NCBI GenBank assembly: GCA_947311845.1
Contig: CAMZMU010000041.1
Span: forward strand, 132,653,505 to 132,717,504
Length of the DNA stretch: 64,000 nt
Reading direction: 5' to 3'
Origin: Poa pratensis
Lineage: Eukaryota > Streptophyta > Magnoliopsida > Poales > Poaceae
Below are positions 26,101 through 37,874 of the stretch, in pieces. The position numbers and the translations under genes were made by a program. Every line of letters starts with the position of its first letter. Within the stretch, counting starts at the first letter, position 1. The notes under the pieces were generated by a model. That model saw only the letters and a list, made by a program, of their open reading frames with translations. It was not told the origin of the DNA and did not search any database.

Positions 26101-27153
26101 CTGAACTGGTACGCACGAGTTACTCACTATGGACATCATCTTTCATGAGATGATGGGTCATGATTAAATTCACGGTTTTGCTAATTCTCAGTCAGTCAAC
26201 TCTTTAGCCATTGGATTTGCGTTGAGATTCATGCTAGTTTGAGATTTCACAATGAACTTTTTTTGTTCAAGCTGCTAAAAAAATGTTCACGCAGCACATA
26301 ATCATAGGGTGATGTCACCAGACTGAGATATAGTCGCTCCCTTAAGTTAAGTTGTTTCTCTCATAAAAAAGTTTTTCTTGGTTTGTTACATATTTCTAGA
26401 GATACTATCAGTGGGTTACGACTGAGGAACTAAAACTTGTCTCCCATACACTTTTTTTAGATAGTCGAAGAGATGCCAAGAATCGGTTGTTCCGTCATGG
26501 AAAATTGGACCGGCCCAATTTGAGTGTTCATCATCTACCCGGAAATAGAGTGACATGGACAGTGTTAGAAGAACCGGAAGATCTGCCCTCAACAACTTGC
26601 AACACAAACATAACGCACAATGATGTGAATCGGGCTTTAATGAGTTCTAGTATGCAGCGCCAAGCAATTCCCCTTTCTCGGTCCAAGAAGTGCATTGTTG
26701 GAACTGGATTGGAACACCAAACAACTCTAGATTCGAGGGTTTCGGTTGTAGCCGAATGCGAGGGAAAGACCGTTTCTACTATAATTTTTATCAAGTAGTG
26801 GGAAGATTCTGAGTAAAGAATGCATCGTTTGGTTTTCTCCATTCTGATAATAGAATGTATACACTACCCGACGACTCTATTTGTAGAAAGGTAAAACAGT
26901 GCATGCACTAACCCCCGTTTCAAGTGAGACTTTTTTCACATAATCATAACAGGTTGCACTAACTATTCAAGCAGATCCCAAACCATATATTTGACGCCAT
27001 ATTTGACATGTTTTACGTCGACATGCAAGCCCTAACATTGATTGTTTTGTTATTTAGTGTTCCTTACGTGGACAGAGCCCACCTCACACGATCTTTTCCC
27101 TCTTTTTGCCATGGAGACAACTAGGATATTAGGGGTGTATCTAGACTCGTAGT
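23130..27153. other. Intergenic, mostly AT-rich, LINE remnant inside
   Basis: No gene is supported. Apart from the LINE zinc-finger remnant listed separately, the sequence holds short unrelated frames. The start (roughly 23130-23500) is the upstream region of the MATE gene. Confidence 0.5.
24735..24935 (+). mobile_element. Non-LTR retrotransposon (LINE) remnant, zf-RVT region
   Basis: One frame reads LDRLPTSMHVAA, and the next frame carries RHGPSNGKCALCGANEDVSH then IFVKCSLAGFARSVL. This is the zinc-binding C-x2-C ... H-x3-4-C region that follows reverse transcriptase in plant L1-type elements. The frame changes near 24780. Only this short piece is recognisable. Confidence 0.7.
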
Positions 27154-28259
27154 CAGGACCGGTCCAACAAAAAATTGAACGCGAGACGAGTCAAAATTAA
27201 TAAATTTATACTAAGCTTTTATACTTCTCTTGGTCTTATTTTTAGCGTGCTATTATTGTAAGTATAATTTTATGTTTGTTCGCATAATTTAACCACATAA
27301 TTGGCAATATTAGTATATATTAGTTGGTGTGTTCTTATCTCTAGTGAATTCATTGAAATATATTAAAGTGTATTTTGTAACAAATTCTATTCTAAAACTA
27401 CATTTTCTACGATGCATAATCTATATAATTTATAATTATATATGGTAAAGATCTGTAAAGAGTAATTATCTAATATATTTCTCAATAGCAGTTTCAAGTG
27501 CATAATTAAGTAAGCATCTTCATAGAAACTTGTGGAGTATAACCTGAACCAATGGCACTACTTTTTCATGGTCAAATTGTAAATAAAGTAAAAAATACAA
27601 AGTGTGCATGTACTTGTATTGAAACACCATTGCTTATAGTAAACTTGACACGCTCTTATGCAATCTGTGACATCATTTGGTGTATACAAGTCCCCCACAT
27701 GTTTATATGAAATAAAATTTATTGCACAAAATTAAACGTGAAAATGTAGTCACATAGATTTCCTTAAAATCTACAGGATTCACCGGAAAAAGAATAGCAT
27801 AGTAACTAAACTTGTTGTCGTCGGTCACATTGGTTTGTTATTATGTCCCAGGAGACATGTTGTGTATTTTCTTCCGCAAATTAACCATTTTATCATGTTA
27901 ACATACTGTCATCGTCCCAAAATGTAAAGCACACATGATTTGTCACCATCTTTAATTCACATCTTTGATCACTAATAATATCAAAGTGTATAGATTGAGC
28001 TAGTATAAATGACACTATTGCATTTGTTTTCAAGTGGAATAATTTTTTTCATATGTATTTATACTATTATTTAGTGAAAACCATAGTCAAATTTGTTTGT
28101 TCTTTACCAAAAAAAGACATTCATGATTTAATATTTTTAGATGGGAGTAATGAATAATAGCATACTGATTACTATATACCTTAATATTTTGGCCCCTTAC
28201 CTTTTCGGGGCCCCAAGCGGTCTCCCTTTTTGAATTTCACGGCCAATGGGCCGGACCTG
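27154..28259. mobile_element. Non-autonomous hAT-like element
   Basis: The left end caggaccggtccaac and the right end gggccggacctg are imperfect inverted repeats. Flanking octamers are ctcgtagt (27146-27153) and ctagtagt (28260-28267), an 8-bp duplication with one mismatch. The interior is AT-rich with no transposase. Confidence 0.6.
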
Positions 28260-28781
28260 CTAGTAGTCATGAGCTTGAGTAATGTGGGGGAGGAGGTAGG
28301 ATGGTCTTATGGAGATGATTATCGTATACTCATTAAATAGGTTCAGTCATCTTGAGAGAGCGTGATGTAGTCCTATGATAGAATAAGCGTTGAGGGAGAG
28401 GCTTGGTGGTCGACTTGGGTCGTGCAAGACTTCCCAAAGATTGACTCCAAACTTCCCTTCCTCGATTTGGTCGTTCGAGACCCCTCAGATCCGAGACTAG
28501 AGCACCTCACTTGGCACTTGAAAACTCTAGTCCTTTCCCTTGAGTTTATTCAAGTGAGATTGAATAAAATTGCATGCACTTGAGGTGCTATTTATAAGCC
28601 TCGAGGCTTGAAAAATAGCCAAGGATGTCCTCGAGGAGGTAGGTCGGATGGGTAGTTGTGGTTATTGTTGATCTTCTAGTCCATGGTGGACCAAGAAGAC
28701 ATGTTTCCTAGTTTCATATTCACTTCCTAGACAGTTTCCCTACTTTTGAAGATAATCATTAGAATCTGGGACAATTTCCAT

Positions 28782-28821
<40 letters not shown>
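28782..28821 (+). repeat. Run of 40 consecutive G
   Basis: An unbroken G homopolymer directly after caatttccat. It creates artificial poly-Gly and poly-Pro frames, which are not genes. It has very high G-quadruplex potential; the true length is likely uncertain. Confidence 0.95.
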
Positions 28822-28822
<1 letters not shown>

Positions 28823-29139
28823 TGAAGAAAATCCTCGGCGGAAAATTAATGGGGTCGAAGGGATCTCTATGTTCCTTTTCATCCCGGGTGACCCTTATGC
28901 TAACTTTCTGAAATTTTACCCACATTTTCTGCATTTTTTTGGAGCTTTCATGCATTTCTTTTTTTCCAAATTTGTAAGGTCATTTTGTTGTTCGGCGACA
29001 ACTCTGAGGCCTCTTCCATTCTCAAAGTTCTTTCTCCAGATAGATACACGCATCCATACGACAAAGACACGTGCAAGCGGCTAGAATCGGGGATCTAAAA
29101 TGCTTTAAGACTCCCTTCTTGTCCCATGTGGGAAACTCG

Positions 29140-30302
29140 AAGGACATCCACTCCCCCAACCAGTTGATCCCCTCTCCCCTCTCGCCCCCGCGCGGCGGCA
29201 GGGGGGAAACCCTAGCGCCGCCGCCGCCGAGTCCTCTCCTCCCTCCTCCCTCCTCCCTCCCCCGCTGCCACCATGGGCGCGGCCTAGGCAAAGGCTTGGG
29301 CGCGGCCGGCGGCGGGGGGGAATTCTCGTCCTCGAGTGAAGATGGAGCCGGCGCGGGTTTGGCTCATTGATCTTGAGTATGGCGCGGCCGTCGGGCGCCA
29401 TGGCGACGTCGAGAGCTTGCATCTGGACGACGTGGCGGACGACGTTGGTCCCGGCCCTCCACACGCAGATCGGCGTCTCCGGCGGCTCGGCCCTTTGGGC
29501 TGCGCTCGGGGTGGATCCAACCGCGACAAGGGCGACGGATCTTGGGTGGCGCTGTTCACCTCCGGGTGGCGTGCCGTGCCCAGCGTCCTGCAATTGTTCG
29601 CGCAAGATCTGGAGGTTGTGATGATGGCCGGTGAGAGCCGGGCTCCGATGGGGCCGACGATGGCGGCGCCCGTTGGCGTCGTTTCCTTGATGAAGGTGTC
29701 GCCGCTGTGATTCTTCAACCTCCCGTCTAGATGTTCCGGGGGAACCCAAGATCTGTTCAAGATCGGACGATGTCGGCACTTCAGTGTCGATTATCCCTCT
29801 TGAGGGCATCGTTTTGGAACACGTGATGCCTGGAGTGGTCTTACCGGTGGAGCGGCGTGCCATTTTCCGCGTCGACAATGGTGACTCGGCAGCATGGTGC
29901 AGTGGAGTCTCAGCGTGGATGCGTGCAAATGGACGAGGGCAGGGCGGTGGTGCTGTTTGGCGTCATGGTGACGTCGCCGGCTGGCCTTGCAAGGCCATGG
30001 CGTTGATCTTTGCCTGAAGATGGGTTCGAGGAAGACGGCGGTAGCGACTTCTATAGCGCGCGCATGCGGTGCGCGTTGAGGGTCTGCTAGACCGGTACTC
30101 CGGTTGTAGATGATGCGTGTAGGTGCGAGGTCAAGGCATGCGGCTCTGATCATGGCCACCCCCATCATAGTTTGTTGCTGAGTGGCTGACTTCGGTTTGA
30201 TCAATGTTGTAACTTGTAAGGTTTGATGAATAATTGCGGATGGCTGTGTGCATCATTTTGATGCAGAGGCCGGGATCCACACCCCCTTATCTAAAAAAAA
30301 AA
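29140..30302 (+). mobile_element. GC-rich retroposon with poly-A tail (LINE/SINE-like)
   Basis: A GC-rich head (about 29160-29300) with a gccgccgccgccgag run leads into a sequence ending tgatgcagaggccggg and a tail of about 12 A at 30291-30302. The agaggccggg plus poly-A ending is typical of grass non-LTR retroposons. The 5' limit is approximate and no target duplication was fixed. Open frames on both strands across it have no family resemblance. Confidence 0.45.
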
Positions 30303-31303
30303 AGTTCCAAAAAACCCTGCCACCACCCTCAAAGGTGGCGAATGACATCTACTTGTTGGCAGATCCGTGTTTTCGTGTCGGCGTGCCTGTTGTGGTGGCT
30401 CTAAATGGCATATGTCAGCACAACGATGTAGCTTCCCGATGAGGGGATGCTAGCAACGGTCATGGTACCCTAGATCAGGTACAATCTTGTGCGACTTCTC
30501 ACCCTGTTCAGGCGAGGCCAGCTCCATAGGTCGGGTTCTCACGCCAACCTGACCCTAGTCTCTACCTAGCATGCCATTGATTGGGTGGAAAGGGGCGTCA
30601 GGCTCACGGACGTGGCAATAGCTCAGCACCGGTGTGTCTTCTGGACGACCAGTTCACCTCACACAAATCTTGGGTGGAGGCGTATGTCGCACCAGCACGA
30701 GTACCGTCGGTGGTGGTAGGCTACAATGGGTGATTGGTTTGGTGGATTGTCCTCTGCACGTGATTTTTCGGCCAGGCACGCTACGGAAGAATTTCAATGG
30801 TGGCCACGAGCGGATAGCTCCGAAGAACCCATCTGTTTTAAGCGGCATCATGGGTGTGGGGTTGAGATGACGATTTGAACGTTTGCTTTGGTCTAAGGTG
30901 GGAACCCGCGATCTGAAATTCACTGTTTGGGTCCAGGAATGACACACATGTGTCGTCTCCGGAAGTTAGGGAAATACATCATCGGTGTCAACTCTATAAA
31001 TATATTGCGTATTGCTTAGTGTATTTCTTCATTATTAGCAAAATGTCAAAGGTGTCATTTGACACCATGGACGATAGGTTGTCAGTGCATTGACGATCTT
31101 GCCTTAATTTGCTGGACTTGGCTCGAGGATGAAAATTCATGATATGGCCGTCACTGGTTATACGTTTCCGACAATGTTGCCCAATGGGTGTGTGTAATAT
31201 CCTTTTTAAATGGCATTGTTTAGGAAGAATAATAATAGCCGTAGGTGTCTTAATTGATATATCCGTTTTCCACTTCATGTATAACCTACTTATAACTTAT
31301 AAG
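30303..31303. other. Intergenic, no supported gene
   Basis: Mixed-composition sequence, probably old LINE-like DNA. No intact domain or transposon end was recognised. Confidence 0.4.
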
Positions 31304-31630
31304 CAAGGTTTGGGCAACCCGGCGGTAAATCCGGTTACCGCCCGGTAACCGCAAATCGAGCATCCTCTATAAATAGACTTACGAACAAAAAATCGATTTT
31401 TTGAAATTTTGAATTTAAACGTCAAAGACAAGATAAATAATACGTGTTCCTTCTGTGAAACGTAAATATTCCGTGTCACTGTGGGTGTGCCCATCACACT
31501 CATTACCAGGGTCACAGGTTCGCGCACCATCTTTTTAATTTTAATTTTTTAGAATTAATACTTAGTCAATGATTGAACCTATCGAAAAAATTAACAATGA
31601 AGACTTAAAGGCCTGCTGGATCCCACGACC

Positions 31631-32905
31631 TTTTTTTTTTTTGCGAATCAGGAGCTTTATTAATTACTCATTTGGATTACAGTCCTTCAGGAGGATATTC
31701 TGTAGGAAGGGTGTCGTATAATTAATCCACATACACCTTCTCCTATCAGCACTAGCCTTTTGAGCACAAGAATGGGCTGCCGCATTGGCTAGCCTATTTA
31801 CATGAATAATATCAAAGCTAGAGAAAACCCCACTAAGATCCTTTATCTCTTGGCAAATGCTAGTAATTAAAGATCTACTAGCGCCTGAGTTCTTCCAGAT
31901 ATTAACCACCTCTAAAGCATCTGTTTCCATGAGAGTTGTTAGCATAAAACAGCGACTTTGACGCAACAATTTCGAAAAACCGCGACTTTGACGGGGGATC
32001 GCAGAAAACCGCAAGTTTGGTGGTCTGAGTTTGCAATGTCCAAACTTTCTGCACTAAGCGCGAATTGATAGTCAATCTGACTTGTGGGTCCCACTTGTCA
32101 GCCCATGGGAGGCAATAAAAAAAATCGAAAAAGAAACACCACCGCCGAGGCGTGCCGCCGCCGGCCATCTTCCAGCGCGCCCTTCCTCCCCACCTCCGAG
32201 GCGTGCCGCCGCCGGCCACCTTCCAGCGCGCCGCCGCCGGCCACGCTCCCAGCGCGCCGCCGCGAGACACAAACCTAGCGGGCCGCCCGTGGGCCACCAT
32301 CCCAGCGCGCCGCCGGCGAGCACGCACCTCCCTGCGCCGGCGAGCACGCGCATCCCTGGATGCGAGCGACGCGCGTTGCGCCGCCGAAGGGAACGCCACC
32401 ATCTCGCGGGCCGGCGGCCGCCCTCCCACTTCCTCCTCCACCTCGTGCGCCGGTCGCCGCCCTCCCGCTCGCTGCGCTCCGGCCGCCGATGGTGGTGGAG
32501 AGCAGGGGTGTCGCCGGAGGTGGGGCAGGAGGGGTTCGCCGGTGGGGCAGGAGGAAGTCACAGCAGCCGGCCCCGAGCGGCGGCTGGAGTCTGGCCGGAG
32601 GTGCGCCGGCGGTGGTGTTTCTTTTTCGATTTTTTTTATTGCCTCCCATGGGCTGACAAGTGGGACCCACAAGTCAGATTGACTATCAATTCGCGCTTAG
32701 TGCAGAAAGTTTGGACATTGCAAACTCAGACCACCAAACTTGCGGTTTTCTGCGATCCCCCGTCAAAGTCGCGGTTTTTCGAAATTGTTGCGTCAAAGTC
32801 GCTGTTTTATGCTAACAACTCGTTTCCATGATCACCTTTTGTATTCCCATGTTGATCGACCTCATGAGAGCGTGCAGGAATGCGTATATCCAAACCACTA
32901 GGCTA
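31631..32905 (-). mobile_element. LINE (L1-type) 3' fragment with RNase H domain, split by a MULE
   Basis: A poly-T run at 31631-31641 marks the poly-A tail of a minus-strand element. Upstream of it the minus strand encodes METDALEVVNIWKNSG, then FSSFDIIHVNRLANAAAHSC and a stop, which is the RNase H-like domain found at the end of plant L1 ORF2. The preceding segment of that domain (ALMRSINMGIQKVIMET) lies on the other side of the MULE at 31933-32821. The 5' limit near 32905 is approximate. Confidence 0.75.
31933..32821. mobile_element. Non-autonomous MULE with 215-bp terminal inverted repeats
   Basis: The inverted repeats at 31933-32147 and 32607-32821 appear identical over 215 bp. They begin gagttgttagcataaaacag. 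Flanking direct repeats gtttccatga (31923-31932 and 32822-32831) fit a Mutator-like target duplication. The 459-bp interior is very GC-rich and contains a direct repeat around gccgccgccggccaccttcc; it has no MURA-type transposase and may be captured host DNA (Pack-MULE). Confidence 0.88.
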
Positions 32906-33216
32906 CATTCGAAGTTGTGTCCAGTAGTAGTTTTAACAATTCAAATTTTGTTTTCAAATCTCGGTCGGTAATTGTCCGGTATTTTTCGGTTACCGCGGTA
33001 ACTGGTAATCCTGAGCCCCATCGGTAAAATTGTCAGGTTCGATACCCAAAACCTTGCTTATAAGTCGTTGTTTTGGCCTCGTTGGCTATTATCTTTGTTA
33101 ACAATCTTTGCTGATAACATTTTGCTAAGCTTGGCTAGAAGTGAAGCTTCTAAAAGAGTATGAATGTGCTCGGAGTACTACGAACAAAAAAGTAAATTGT
33201 TGTAGTGCATGCGTAC

Positions 33217-33429
33217 CAGAACTCCGTAGGCAAAGCCCTCGATGACGTTCTTGGAGATGGTCACGGCGGCGAGCTCGACCTCGCCGACGTGGCCGGCGAA
33301 GCCGGAGGTGACGAAGCCGATGGAGAAATTGCATACGATTGTGAGCATCACGGGGAACGCGATGGGCCACATCAGCTTCGACTCCTGCCAGCTCTTGCCC
33401 ACCATCTTCGAAATCCCCATCGTTACCAT
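33217..33429 (-). pseudogene. Orphan first exon of a second MATE transporter
   Basis: The sequence encodes MVTMGISKMVGKSWQESKLM, then FSIGFVTSGFAGHVGEVELA and IEGFAYGVL, and ends at the same splice junction as exon 1 of the MATE gene (GTTCTG|gtacgc). It is 71 codons without interruption. The next MATE block ([13 protein letters not shown]) was not found on the minus strand downstream within this window; transposons follow directly. The upstream flank also shares ttgctgtttat with the intact gene, so the promoter side was duplicated too. Either a truncated duplicate, or a gene whose remaining exons were displaced or lost. Confidence 0.8.
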
Positions 33430-34139
33430 CGTGGACGATGATCTCCGCTCTAGCTTCGACGATATATCGGGCGGTGAGGCACTGAGTCAGCACCTTCTTG
33501 TCGAACTCGATCTGCGACCTCTTGAACAGAGGAGCATTTGTGAAAGATAATTAAGGTTTAGCCGGCTAATGAAGCTGGTTTGCTGTTTATCAATGAGTGG
33601 TTTCTAGTGGAGGACGATATGATACGCATACGCGAGAGTTATCAAAGCATGGGCGTGCGTGACACCTATATAGAAATTTGCATACTAGGGCACTGTCATA
33701 GTATTAGTCTGATATGGAAAAGAACACCTTCCCGACCAGTGTAATACATGTACTACAACTAGCAGGTACTGTATTAGTTTCTGCCGAATCTTTGGTAGAA
33801 CCACAGAGCCGCTACTGCTGCCACTTGAACTGCCCGGACAATATTTTCAGTACCCAATATGTATGGTAAGATTATGACATTTTACTGCAGCCACTTGATA
33901 TGCGGCGTGCTATCTTAAGATTTATGACCTGACTGCTGCCAATCAATATCTCCATGGTCTCTTAGAGCCTCTCCAACGGTGCCTTTGAAATTATGTGTGG
34001 ACCTCCCAAAATTTTGTCCGTTTATTGACGATCGGACACCGTGTACTGTAATTGGGACCAGTGTCTAGAACGGCAACTTTTGATAGGATGTTCGGTAAAA
34101 AATATACCCGTGTTATAGTGTCCGAACATGTCGGGAAAT

Positions 34140-34440
34140 TGCTCATTTGCAAGAACTTTCTGGTTCAGGCTCTGTCAGGAAACACAACACCCAGATATCA
34201 CACGTCGGACCAGATAACCATCAGAGCATGGTGGGCGCAAACCCTTGGGCGACTGGGGAAGAAGCAAAGGAAAGAGACGGCTACACTGATCATCGCGGGC
34301 ATGAGAGCTCTTTGGCTAGAAAGAAATGCGAGGGTTTTGATAGATCGGCAACAAGTATGAACTCTCTAGTTAGCGAAGTGTGTGTTGAGCTGGCGCTGTG
34401 GGTGCTAGGCAGCAAGAGAGCGGGCATTGGTGAGGAGTAG
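34140..34440 (+). mobile_element. LINE remnant, C-terminal reverse-transcriptase-associated region
   Basis: The frame reads ITIRAWWAQTLGRLGKKQRK, then MRALWLERNARVLIDRQQ, and continues in another frame as NSLVSEVCVELALWVLG. The W-x-ERNARVF-like motif is typical of the end of plant LINE ORF2. A frame change near 34345 shows decay. Confidence 0.65.
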
Positions 34441-36602
34441 TTAGTGTTTTGTTGTGCGGACGGCATGGCCGTGTGTAACTGGTGTTGTAGAAACTCTCTC
34501 CCTACCCAGCTGAAAGTTTGGGACAGAGAAGGGGTGCCTGACCTTTGGGTCCACTTTTGAACTTATGGGGTCTATTAATTGGAGGCTGAATTTGTGTCCG
34601 GACCCAACATACAGTTCAGGTTGGGGATGGGTTACTATCGGGATCTCGTATCCTACTTGTATGATTACTTTGATGGTATCTCTAATATCCCAATACAAAG
34701 TCGATACAAAAGAATCCCATGATTCTGCTAATGTAGTAAGCCCGCGTCGATACAAACAGCATGACAAGCAAGAACAATGCTGGCTTGCATTCGTATGGTG
34801 AATTGATTATAGCATGGCCTTCCATTAGTCATGCATTAGACGTCAACCTATATTAATGTATAAATGCAACATTTACATGGTTGGTCTCTGGTAGGATATT
34901 GGATGGTCTAGAAAATCTAAATTCAAACGCATTTGTTTGTTAAATACATCCACATACTACTGTATATTTAAACACAAAATTCACAGAGTATCGTAAGACA
35001 ATTTTGCGATCTGGTACTACTGGCAAAAAAATTCCTACTTTATCCGATACTGAAAGCTTGTGTCGGATGCCAGTCAATTTCACATCGAGTTAAGCGTCAT
35101 GCAAGCTTACTTATCCGGTACACGAATTTTCTTTAACCAGCGAGCCCACAATCCCACATATGCTCTGATTGTGTCAGACTGAGTAGTGCACAAATTTCAT
35201 AATGAATGGCACAACAACTAGCAGACAAACACCTATGTACCCCTTTGTCAAGAGCGGAGATAGGATTTAGTCATGAATGGGCAAGAAAGACAATGATCAC
35301 ATAAGAGATGAAACGCATGAATGGGCAAGAATTACATCTTCAGCACGTGGAAGTGCTTAGAGCAATTGGCTTCTGAAAGAAATTTATCCTTGTTAGGATC
35401 ACCCTCTTCATATTTGGCGCATAACAAGGTAAAACAAATATATATCCATTTTTTGTATACTACGTGTACTAAGTAGTCCAACCAGCATATGCTCCCGCTT
35501 TTTGAAATGTTTTTGGGGATTTTTTCCTCGTGCTCTAGATGCGTGTAGCCGCTCACGTGCCTTTTTTTTTATAGAGTTTTTTCTCCTCGTGCTGAATGCT
35601 TATTTAGAGTCTTTTCTCCTCGTGCTCTCTATGCGACACCGTATTTTCTTGGGAGTGCATTCATCACCGAGGTCATGGTGCCAATCTGCCTGATCTGTAA
35701 GATCTTTGTGGGGATCATCTATAGTATTACCGATGGAGTTGGGCTCATTGGAGTTCTTGGTGCTGGTCATGACACCCTTACCAGAACCGTCAGAGTTCTG
35801 TCGGCCGCCACTTTTGTGGACAGTTGAGGTTTGGTTGCTTCTATACTCTCATCTTTGAGTGACGAGGTTGATGACAGTAGTGTTGGCACCTAACTTCAAG
35901 TCTCATTTTCCAAAAGAGTTTTGCGACTTACTCGTCAATTTGGAGGCAACTTGCCCAGTATATGGCAAGAAAATTGCTTAGGTCTTGGCGGGGAAGGATT
36001 CAGAGGGTGTAATCAGGAAGGTGGAGAAGTCTCTCAATAGGACAACAAAGAAGATTGACGTTGCAAGGAAATCTTCCTCATATTCTTGATAGATGGGCCC
36101 ATTTCGGGTTGTCGTGTCTAAATTGTTGGATTTTCCTTGTGACGTGGTTTTCCATTAATCGGCGGTTCGTGGTTGTAATAGATTTGACGAGTTTGTTGGT
36201 GCTCGGGTGGTTACTTGATTGGGAGTTGTTCGCTTGTGATTGTGATTTTATTGTAATGATTTTTGCCGGTTTTCCGTTAATTAACTGGTGAACTCTCTTC
36301 TTCTTATTTAATTGATGAGAGCAAAACTTTTACCCTCGTTTTAAAAAATTGTCAAAAAATCCGGATATTTTTTTTACGCAGACATGTAGACATTCTACAT
36401 GCTCACAGAGACATTCTTTGTACCGTGTGTAAAAGAACAAATTCTATCGGTTTTTTGTCTTTTTAAAACAAAGCCACAAAATATATCGGTTTCCCGCGAA
36501 ACTTGATCGTGCGCACATATCCTATGTCGCCAACGAATTTCTTTAGCCAATTGGTCGTAATTTATCAAAACAAGTGGTCGGTTGCTATAACAGAGATACC
36601 TA
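34441..36602. other. Intergenic, LINE-like tail near the end
   Basis: No gene is supported. From about 35690 the sequence resembles a LINE 3' end; it finishes near 36350 with ttgatgagagcaaaactttt, a common ending of grass LINEs, then a short A/T-rich stretch. Confidence 0.4.
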
Positions 36603-36725
36603 CTCCCTCCGTTACAAAATAGATGACTTCTATTTGTCAAGGTACGGATGTATCTACACTTGTTACATGTCTAGATACATTTGTATGTAGACAAATGGAA
36701 GTCATCTAATTTGGAACGGAGGGAG
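36603..36725. mobile_element. Stowaway MITE (Tc1/Mariner type)
   Basis: Ctccctccgttacaaaatag is mirrored by ctaatttggaacggagggag, with TA on both flanks. Same family as 21777-21897. Confidence 0.9.
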
Positions 36726-37288
36726 TACGACATAAAAATACTCACCGGGATCACGGTTCGACGGAATCCGATGGCACGGATCAATCACAGCAGTCGGCAG
36801 GACGGAGTTCCAGGGCGGTACCACGGGGGATGCACATTGGACTCCGTGAGTCTGGTCGCCTGCGGATGGTGAGCACTGGCGCCGGCATTTGCCCTAGCGG
36901 CGCCAGCAAATTGCAGATCGAGGGACGACTTGGCTAGCCCAAATAACCCCTGCTCACGGTGGCCTGAACTTGGCCAATGGGCTAATGGGCTTATGTACTT
37001 CGCTGCACAATGGCCCCATGAACCACACTATAGTTCCATTGGTCCCAGAAAGAGTGTACTTCTATTGTTCTTGGATTGTCAAAGATTTTTAAGTTTTAAC
37101 ATGTTTATATATTAAAAAAAATACCTGGAAAGTGTTAAAGTAGCCCGAGCTCCACGCAGCTCTTTTTTTATAAATTCAAAATCGATATTTTTTAATTTCA
37201 AACAATTCGAAACAAAAATTCTACATGTCGTAGATAATGTCGAGACCTACTTGTGTGCAAATTTTCAATAAAAATTTTGTATTATTCT

Positions 37289-37482
37289 CAATGTTGTGGA
37301 TATCGCTTATCGGGAACTTATCGGTCGGCCCAAAATAAGGGTAAATCGGCCGATTTATCGGCATATCGGCCAATTTATCGGCATATCGGCCAGTTTATCG
37401 CCCGATTTATCTTATCGGTCAGACACAGAGAAGCGATAAATCGGCCGATTTATCGGAATATCGGAAGATATCTTGAACAGTG
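37289..37482. mobile_element. Small hAT-like MITE made of TATCGG motifs
   Basis: Ends caatgttgtggatatcgctt and ggaagatatcttgaacagtg are imperfect inverted repeats. The 8-bp duplication attattct is exact (37281-37288 and 37483-37490). Between them tatcgg or ccgata and the palindrome tcggccga recur about every 10-20 bp, so nearly the whole element is motif array. No coding capacity. Confidence 0.75.
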
Positions 37483-37874
37483 ATTATTCTAGACTAAACA
37501 AAAAGAAATTTTTGGAAAATTTTCAAGTATTTAAAACTACATATTGTTCACTACCGGAGTCACCCACTTGTCATTTTTGCCCAGCCTAAGATATAAAGAT
37601 TTATGAATTGAAAATTTGCACACTTGTAGATCTTATCACTATGGATTTTTCTGAATTTTATGAAACTTTAAATACAGTTTTTTAATTGTTGAAAAAATGA
37701 GCTACACGTAGGCCGGGGCTCCAAAACGAAGTATGAACATTTATAACACCAAATTAGTACCATTAGTTTCATGATGAAATATACTTGCACAATATATCTA
37801 TTTTGTTTCATATTTAATATATAACTGGCCAAATTTGAGATAATTTGACTTTTCAATGAAAGTAAAAATGCACC

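Larger units (their letters stand above)
31304..33056. mobile_element. hAT-like element with CGGTAACCG subterminal motifs, host of a nested insertion
   Basis: Left end caaggtttgggcaac and right end acccaaaaccttg are inverted. An exact 8-bp duplication cttataag flanks both sides (31296-31303 and 33057-33064). Subterminal DNA is dense in ggttaccg/cggtaacc motifs (for example ccggttaccgcccggtaacc on the left and cggttaccgcggtaactgg on the right). Most of the interior is a LINE fragment that itself contains a MULE. Confidence 0.8.

Noticed and set aside
28740..29084. Poly-Gly and poly-Pro frames around the G run
   Set aside because: They are produced by the homopolymer and have no conserved sequence.
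29105..29878. 257-codon frame on the minus strand
   Set aside because: Lies antisense in a GC-rich retroposon; composition is low-complexity.
32082..32831. Long open frames across the MULE on both strands
   Set aside because: Near-mirror products of the inverted repeats and the GC-rich interior, without a domain.
37289..37482. CRISPR-like or satellite repeat
   Set aside because: The repeats are short, unevenly spaced and palindromic, and an exact 8-bp target duplication bounds them, so a hAT-like MITE explains them.
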